Source of the DNA: JBFLVQ01 sp040758525
Lineage (GTDB): Bacteria; Acidobacteriota; Blastocatellia; Chloracidobacteriales; JADJPF01
Length of the DNA: 9,508 nucleotides
Assembly (NCBI GenBank): GCA_040758525.1
Contig: JBFLVQ010000364.1
Span: 1-9,508, forward strand
Reading direction: 5' to 3'
Positions within the stretch are counted from its first letter, which is position 1. The number at the start of each line of letters is the position of its first letter. A program made the position numbers and the translations under genes. Below the pieces are notes generated by a model that was given only the letters and a program-made list of their open reading frames with translations, did no database searches and was not told the origin of the DNA. Shown in pieces: positions 6,901-9,508 of the stretch.

Positions 6901-9508
6901 GGATTCCGTATTGAATTAGGCGAGATCGAAGCAGCCTTAAACAAATATCCAGCAATACAAGAGGCAGTTGTACTTGCCCGAGAAGATTCATTAGATAATA
7001 GGAGATTGGTAGCTTATCTGGTTTGGCAAGATTATTCGCATCCTTCGGTGAACGAACTGCGTACATTTCTAAAAACGAAGTTGCCGGAATATATGGTACC
7101 AGCTGCTTTCGTTACACTTGAAGAGATGCCATTAACACCAAACGGCAAGCTTAATCGTCGTATCCTGTCAACACTAGCGTGGGAGCAATCAACGTTAGTA
7201 AAGTCATTTGTACCACCGAGAAACTGGATTGAAGCCACGCTTGTTGAGATCTGGACAGCAACACTTGGAATAGCAAAGATTGGTGTACGTGATAACTTCT
7301 TCACATTGGGTGGTGATTCCATTCGTAGTATACAAGTAAAATCACGCGCACAGGAACGTGGAATTAATTTCTCTTTGCAACAACTCTTCGAACATCAAAC
7401 CATCGAAGCACTGGCTGTTGTTACAAATGGTGAACCATTAGATGTTGTAACGACACATCAACCTTTTTCACTACTAATTAACGAAGATCGGCAGAAACTT
7501 CCAATAGATATTGAAGATGCATATCCTCTTACAAAACTACAAATGGGCTTAATTTATCATAGTGAGCATAGCGCAGACTATGAAAACTATATTACCAGCC
7601 TACATCTTCGTACCCGCTTTGATGCTGATACATTGTTACAGGCATTGCGAGAACTTATTATACGCCATGCGATCCTACGCACATCGTTTGATCTCACAAG
7701 TTATAGTGAGCCATTACAGTTGATCCATTGTGAAGTAGCGCAAACTCTGTTATTTGAAGACCTACGTAACTTATCCATTGAAGAGCAAAACAGTGTGATA
7801 TCAGCAAGATTAATGGAAGTAAAAAAGAAAAAGTTCGATTGGGGCAGAACACCTCTCTTCAGCCTGCATGTATATCAGCGTGATGAGGATAGTTTTCAGC
7901 TTACATTGTCTGAGCCATTTCTGGATGGTTGGAGTGTTGCTACTTTATTGACAGAACTATTGACAGATTATTGCTCGCTCCTGCAACAAAAAGAATTATA
8001 CAGATCACCTTTATCGACAACTTTTCGTGATTATGTTGCGCTCGAGCGCAAAGCTCTCAATTCGCCAGAATGCCTAAAGTTCTGGTCAGAGAAATTGAAT
8101 AAATATAAACCTAGTCGCTTGCCGCGTTCACCTCGTACAGCTATCCTGGACACATTGTTAATCAAGCGTATAGGTGTGCCTATTACTGAAGAAATCTCTA
8201 ATAGTTTAAAGAATGTATCAGCACTAGCATCAGTCCCACTCAAAAGTGTGTTATTAGCCGCTCATCTTAGAGTAATAAGTAGCTTGGTCGGTGAAACAGA
8301 TATAATTACTGGACTTCTCTATAATGGCCGTCCAGAAACGACTGATGGAGATCGTGTATTGGGTCTATTTCTTAATGCTGTACCTTTGCGTGTGGAGATA
8401 GACTCTTCATCTACCTGGAAGGAATTAGCACAATATATATTTGAACTTGAGCATGAACTGCTACCTTATCGGCGTTATCCACTCGCTGAAATTCAACGTA
8501 TTAGAGGTGGAGGTACATTCTTCGACACAGCATTTAATTTTACTCATTTCCATATCTATCAATACTTGCAAGAAATTAATGAGTTGGAAATACTTCATGC
8601 CTATGCTTCGGATCAAACCTATTTTGATCTAACAGCACAATTCAATCTTGACCATCACTGTACAACACCACTTATTAAGCTCTGGTTAGATTATCGTAAT
8701 ACAGAGATAGGGGAAGATTTGATCGAAATTATAAGTAAATGTTACGAAAGAGTATTAGTTTCAGTAGTCACTAATTTTGATACTCCAATTAGATTGTTAC
8801 CACCACTTACTATTGATGAAGAGCTTTTACTACAACAATGGCGAGGGGTTTCTCGGCCAGCAGTACTCGAAACTATGCCGGTGATAGATATTGGTGCAAC
8901 AAAGCGATTAGCACAGTTGGAAGCTTTTTTGGCAGAACAGGAACAGGCATTAGCTTGGCGGCAGAGTGAATATATAGCGCCAACTACACCTATTGAAGAG
9001 AAACTTATTGCTGTTTGGCAGCAAGTGCTTGGTATCGAGCGCATTGGTATACACGATAATTACTTTGAATTGGGGGGAGACTCTATACAGTGTATTCAAA
9101 TTGTTGCCCGTGCACGACAAGCAGGATTGCAAATTACCACTAACCAGATGTTTGAACATCCTACTGTAGCAGAATTGGCAACAGTTGCTAATGTTAGTTT
9201 AAGTGGTACTACTGAGCAGGGCACAGTATCGGGGTTAGTATTGTTGACACCGATACAACATTGGTTTTTTGAACAGCAGATCCCCGTTCCACATCATTGG
9301 AATCAGGCGGTAATGTTAGCAGTAAAACCTGATGTGGATCCAGAACTATTGCAGAAAGCGTTTCAGCATCTGCTTGATCATCATGATGCGCTGAGATTAC
9401 GTTTCACAAAAGATACTCAAGGCTGGCATCAAGTGAATGATGGATTGGGTAAAAAAGCCGCCTTTGATATTGTAAATCTCTCCTTATCATCAGAAAGTTC
9501 ACAGATTG
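2239..9508 (+). CDS. Lipo-initiating non-ribosomal peptide synthetase: FAAL-ACP-C-A(Ser)-PCP-C*-PCP-E(start), 3'-truncated
   Basis: One uninterrupted frame of 2423 codons runs from ATGATG at 2239/2242 off the window end. The frame is closed upstream by TGA at 2194-2196 and no other ATG lies between, so the start is one of these two adjacent ATGs; no Shine-Dalgarno sequence helps to choose. Domain order by residue (from 2239): FAAL 1-565, ACP 588-660, C1 679-1112, A 1125-1650, PCP1 1657-1729, degenerate C* 1757-2189, A-less linker 2190-2244, PCP2 2245-2317, E1-motif domain from ~2332. The N-terminal FAAL-ACP-C arrangement is that of initiation enzymes for lipopeptides, which begin with a fatty acid carried directly from acyl-AMP to the ACP. 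The A domain carries a serine-type binding code. The oddities are a condensation domain without its catalytic His pair and a second carrier with no adenylation domain. The product is predicted to begin fatty acyl-Ser; the rest lies beyond the window. No frameshift or internal stop was found. Confidence 0.95.
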   Translation, partial: MMETHSNIVKVLRWRASYQAERLVYLFLADGEREEEQFTYADLDRRARIIGAALQQRSAMGERVLLIYPPGLEYIAAFMGCLYAGAIAVPTYPARHNRTLPRLQAIVKDACARIALTTNEVASTIAPLIAEFDDLKNLDWITTDTIAIDILSQWCNTRITTNMPAFLQYTSGSTSTPKGVVVTHANLIHNQQMIQKAFQHTESSTFVGWLPLYHDMGLIGNVVQPLFIGASSVLMSPLAFLQNPLRWLKAISRYRAATSGGPNFAYDLCVRKISAEQCGELDLSCWTTAFNGSEPIRYETIEAFNRTFSDYGFRQDAFYPCYGLAEATLFVAGSSEKRCPVTIKIRREALEQNLIVTTDDESNAVTLVSCGEAHLNQRIVIVEPQEMKEVTTDRVGEIWVAGTSIASQYWQKSQESKITFQAYLVDTNEGPFLRTGDLGFVHNGELYITGRLKDLIIIRGHNHYPQDIELTVEHSNTHLRSGCGAAFTVEVNGQENLVCVQELQSAESLETESIITDIRQAIAEEHELQVFAICLIKPGTIPKTSSGKVQRYACKKRFLHDELDIVTQWRIGDNSNQRVALFSTRFQNLTEIEQWLCAELSARVGCHPTQIDINEHLTVYGVDSLAAIEMIHRLEVSYGITLPITSFLENPQISQLAAKIFSAATCVPLQPYKEQPKKVPLSCGQRALFFLHQLNPTSPAYNIANAVRINSRLDINLFVSTLEHLIERHSVLRTTFALENGKLIQCVHEKGELFFHHEEITNWSEAAINECLLREAHTAFDLKKGPLIRFFLYTRSQQEHLLLLVIHHIISDFWSLAVLLRELQTIYSISKRGKIAVLPNLQFNFSDYLNWQEDMLTGPEGERLWSYWREQLSSELPILNLPVDHPRPKEQTYRGASLRFKLDEKTTQKLRVFSQERDVTLYMTLLAVFQGLLYRYTGQNEIIVGSLTSGRSRAEFADLIGYFVNPIVLRINFSGSPNFEKLLLQVRKIVLAAFEHQDFPFTLLVERLQPERDLTHTPLFQLLFVMHKVPQFADPNLAALAIGETGVRLEGEFGLEAIPLQQQVAQFDLSFIVAEIGENLCISLQYNIDLFEQKTIERMADHYNRLLKAVISDPTTKLAQQPLLTIDEERKLLREWNNTEKNYYLDTCLHHLFEAQVERTPDAIAVIYENETLSYRELNKKANRLAHYLRNLGVRADTPVAICAERSVQMIVGLIGILKAGGAYLPIDPDYPPERQQFMLSDAQPPIIIKQLALNNTSTVELTDQQQLICIDADWHEIDQHSAENPESIVDSDNLAYIIYTSGSTGNPKGVMNTHRAICNRLLWMQDAFKLTYEDRVLQKTPFSFDVSVWEFFWPLITGASLVIARPGGHRNGDYLIDIIGRAGITNIHFVPSMLQAFLTLDLSTCRSLKRVICSGEALSAELQERFFALLPAELHNLYGPTEAAVDVTAWACLNNSKSKTVPIGCPIANIEIYLLDHNLQCVPIGVSGELYIGGVGLARGYFNRADLTAERFIPHPFSKNTGERLYKTGDLARYLPDGNIEFLGRLDDQVKIRGFRIELGEIEAALNKYPAIQEAVVLAREDSLDNRRLVAYLVWQDYSHPSVNELRTFLKTKLPEYMVPAAFVTLEEMPLTPNGKLNRRILSTLAWEQSTLVKSFVPPRNWIEATLVEIWTATLGIAKIGVRDNFFTLGGDSIRSIQVKSRAQERGINFSLQQLFEHQTIEALAVVTNGEPLDVVTTHQPFSLLINEDRQKLPIDIEDAYPLTKLQMGLIYHSEHSADYENYITSLHLRTRFDADTLLQALRELIIRHAILRTSFDLTSYSEPLQLIHCEVAQTLLFEDLRNLSIEEQNSVISARLMEVKKKKFDWGRTPLFSLHVYQRDEDSFQLTLSEPFLDGWSVATLLTELLTDYCSLLQQKELYRSPLSTTFRDYVALERKALNSPECLKFWSEKLNKYKPSRLPRSPRTAILDTLLIKRIGVPITEEISNSLKNVSALASVPLKSVLLAAHLRVISSLVGETDIITGLLYNGRPETTDGDRVLGLFLNAVPLRVEIDSSSTWKELAQYIFELEHELLPYRRYPLAEIQRIRGGGTFFDTAFNFTHFHIYQYLQEINELEILHAYASDQTYFDLTAQFNLDHHCTTPLIKLWLDYRNTEIGEDLIEIISKCYERVLVSVVTNFDTPIRLLPPLTIDEELLLQQWRGVSRPAVLETMPVIDIGATKRLAQLEAFLAEQEQALAWRQSEYIAPTTPIEEKLIAVWQQVLGIERIGIHDNYFELGGDSIQCIQIVARARQAGLQITTNQMFEHPTVAELATVANVSLSGTTEQGTVSGLVLLTPIQHWFFEQQIPVPHHWNQAVMLAVKPDVDPELLQKAFQHLLDHHDALRLRFTKDTQGWHQVNDGLGKKAAFDIVNLSLSSESSQI
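4000..4218 (+). other. NRPS domain: acyl carrier protein receiving the fatty acid
   Basis: Residues 588-660 form a helical carrier domain with the phosphopantetheine site Y-G-V-D-S-L; the Ser is residue 624 (codon 4108-4110). The G-V-D-S-L form is ACP-like and differs from the G-G-D-S-I of the two later carriers, consistent with an acyl chain loaded by the FAAL just before it. It ends in S-F-L-E-N-P-Q-I-S-Q-L-A, the usual fourth helix. Confidence 0.9.
4273..5574 (+). other. NRPS domain: condensation domain C1 (active site intact, acyl + Ser)
   Basis: Residues 679-1112. Motifs in order: L-S-C-G-Q-R-A-L-F-F-L-H-Q-L, R-H-S-V-L-R-T-T-F, the catalytic H-H-I-I-S-D-F-W-S (H807, H808, D812; 4657-4683), L-P-V-D-H-P-R-P, G-Y-F-V-N-P-I-V-L-R, and H-Q-D-F-P-F-T-L-L-V-E-R-L. 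The usual Gly after the Asp is Phe here, a frequent variant in this type of domain. The F-V-N-P-I-V-L-R style is common in C domains that follow FAAL-ACP or PKS units. It should couple the fatty acyl group from the ACP to the Ser amine on PCP1. Confidence 0.88.
5611..5626 (+). repeat. 16-nt direct repeat, copy 1 (C1-A junction)
   Basis: The string ACTATTGATGAAGAGC occurs here and again at 8809-8824, both in the NRPS frame and encoding T-I-D-E-E at the end of a condensation domain. The flanking bases on both sides differ. It marks homologous junctions in the two modules. Confidence 0.7.
5611..7188 (+). other. NRPS domain: adenylation domain, predicted L-serine
   Basis: Residues 1125-1650. Core motifs: L-K-A-G-G-A-Y-L-P-I-D, Y-T-S-G-S-T-G-N-P-K-G (1300-1310), N-L-Y-G-P-T-E-A-A, Y-K-T-G-D-L-A-R, V-K-I-R-G-F-R-I-E-L-G-E-I-E, and N-G-K-L with K1637. 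Aligning by hand to GrsA and EntF gives the specificity positions D1346, V1347, W1350, H1389, I1413, S1415, L1438, V1446, D1447. The code DVWHISLVD(K) differs from the EntF serine code DVWHFSLVDK at one position, so Ser activation is a strong prediction. The context strings H-F-V-P-S-M-L and E-A-A-V-D-V are also EntF-like. There is no methyltransferase or other insertion between the core motifs. Confidence 0.88.
7207..7425 (+). other. NRPS domain: peptidyl carrier PCP1 (Ser-loaded)
   Basis: Residues 1657-1729, with D-N-F-F-T-L-G-G-D-S-I; the phosphopantetheine Ser is 1694 (codon 7318-7320). It directly follows the Ser adenylation domain and should carry the fatty acyl-Ser intermediate. The G-G-D-S-I form is typically seen on carriers in front of E or dual-function domains, whereas G-G-H-S-L is usual before ordinary C domains. 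Confidence 0.9.
7507..8805 (+). other. NRPS domain: condensation-fold domain C* with degenerate HHxxxDG
   Basis: Residues 1757-2189. The fold is recognisable from E-D-A-Y-P-L-T-K-L-Q-M-G-L-I-Y-H-S at the start, R-H-A-I-L-R-T-S-F, and G-L-F-L-N-A-V-P-L-R. The active-site motif reads S-E-P-F-L-D-G-W-S (1891-1899, 7909-7935): both His are replaced (S1891, E1892) while D1896 and G1897 remain. The second His is needed for peptide-bond formation in classical C domains, so ordinary condensation is doubtful. Intact flanking motifs and open frame argue against random decay; the domain may be structural or may modify the chain. Confidence 0.85.
8806..8970 (+). other. A-less linker between C* and PCP2
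   Basis: Residues 2190-2244. It opens with L-T-I-D-E-E-L-L-L-Q-Q-W, which resembles the C-to-A junction earlier in the protein (L-T-I-D-E-E-R-K-L-L-R-E-W). Instead of ~500 residues of adenylation domain there are only ~50, including a Leu/Ala/Glu-rich stretch (A-T-K-R-L-A-Q-L-E-A-F-L-A-E-Q-E-Q-A-L-A) likely to be a helix, before PCP2 starts at Y-I-A-P-T-T-P-I-E-E. No A-domain core motif remains. Confidence 0.75.
8809..8824 (+). repeat. 16-nt direct repeat, copy 2 (C*-linker junction)
   Basis: Exact second copy of the 16-nt string at 5611-5626, in the same reading frame. In copy 1 the string opens an adenylation domain; here only a short linker follows. It may be the relic of a normal C-A junction from which the adenylation domain was lost, or simply a conserved linker codon string. 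Confidence 0.65.
8971..9189 (+). other. NRPS domain: second peptidyl carrier PCP2
   Basis: Residues 2245-2317, with D-N-Y-F-E-L-G-G-D-S-I; the attachment Ser is 2282 (codon 9082-9084). It appears fully competent for phosphopantetheinylation but no adenylation domain in cis would load it. It could accept the chain from PCP1 directly, or an amino acid from an A domain acting in trans or lying further along this protein. Confidence 0.9.
9232..9508 (+). other. NRPS domain: probable epimerization domain, N-terminal part (cut by window edge)
   Basis: From residue ~2332 the sequence L-L-T-P-I-Q-H-W-F-F-E-Q, then P-H-H-W-N-Q-A-V, and L-L-D-H-H-D-A-L-R-L-R-F, matches the E1 motif P-I-Q-x-W-F and the H-H-D-A-L-R segment typical of epimerization domains, which invert the alpha carbon of a carrier-bound residue. 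Some C domains share this start. The decisive catalytic HHxxxDG and later E motifs lie past the window, so E versus C remains unresolved. Confidence 0.7.

Noticed and set aside
1..9508. Mobile elements, CRISPR arrays, tRNA or other RNA genes, riboswitches, HIP1 octamers
   Set aside because: No transposase-like frame, regularly spaced repeats, cloverleaf sequence or GCGATCGC site was seen on reading; nearly all the window is accounted for by three coding sequences.

Overview
The window is a stretch of bacterial secondary-metabolite DNA, AT-rich throughout (roughly 40% GC by eye, lower between genes). All three genes lie on the + strand: the 3' end of a penicillin-acylase-type amidohydrolase gene, a complete GT4-like glycosyltransferase gene, and the first ~7.3 kb of a very large lipo-initiating non-ribosomal peptide synthetase (NRPS) gene that runs off the right edge. 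The host cannot be named from this window. There is no 16S, tRNA or other taxonomic marker. The starts have no clear Shine-Dalgarno sequence, and the cyanobacterial HIP1 octamer was not seen. AT-rich NRPS producers from several phyla (for example cyanobacteria, Ktedonobacteria-like Chloroflexota, some gamma-proteobacteria) remain possible.

Layout: 1-312 is the acylase C-terminus. A 38-bp gap leads to the glycosyltransferase (351-2030). A 208-bp AT-rich gap (2031-2238) holds two weak sigma70-like promoter candidates and short AT palindromes. The NRPS opens at a double ATG at 2239/2242 and stays in one frame for 2423 codons to the window end.

The NRPS domain order read from motifs is: fatty acyl-AMP ligase (FAAL), acyl carrier protein, condensation domain with intact HHxxxD, adenylation domain with a serine-type code (D-V-W-H-I-S-L-V-D plus the distal Lys not located), peptidyl carrier (GGDSI), a condensation domain whose HH pair is replaced by Ser-Glu, a ~55-residue linker where an adenylation domain would be expected, a second peptidyl carrier (GGDSI), and the start of a domain with the epimerization E1 motif PIQxWF.

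Working model (inference): FAAL activates a free fatty acid as acyl-AMP and loads it on the ACP. The first C domain joins it to L-Ser on the first PCP, giving an N-acyl-Ser starter. An unusual A-less module (degenerate C, PCP, probable E) then follows, whose chemistry is not predictable from standard rules. The glycosyltransferase could glycosylate the product. The acylase, an Ntn-hydrolase relative of PvdQ and penicillin acylase, could remove the fatty acyl group or protect the host. The most unusual part of the window is the A-less second module with the dead-looking condensation site (about 7507-9190).
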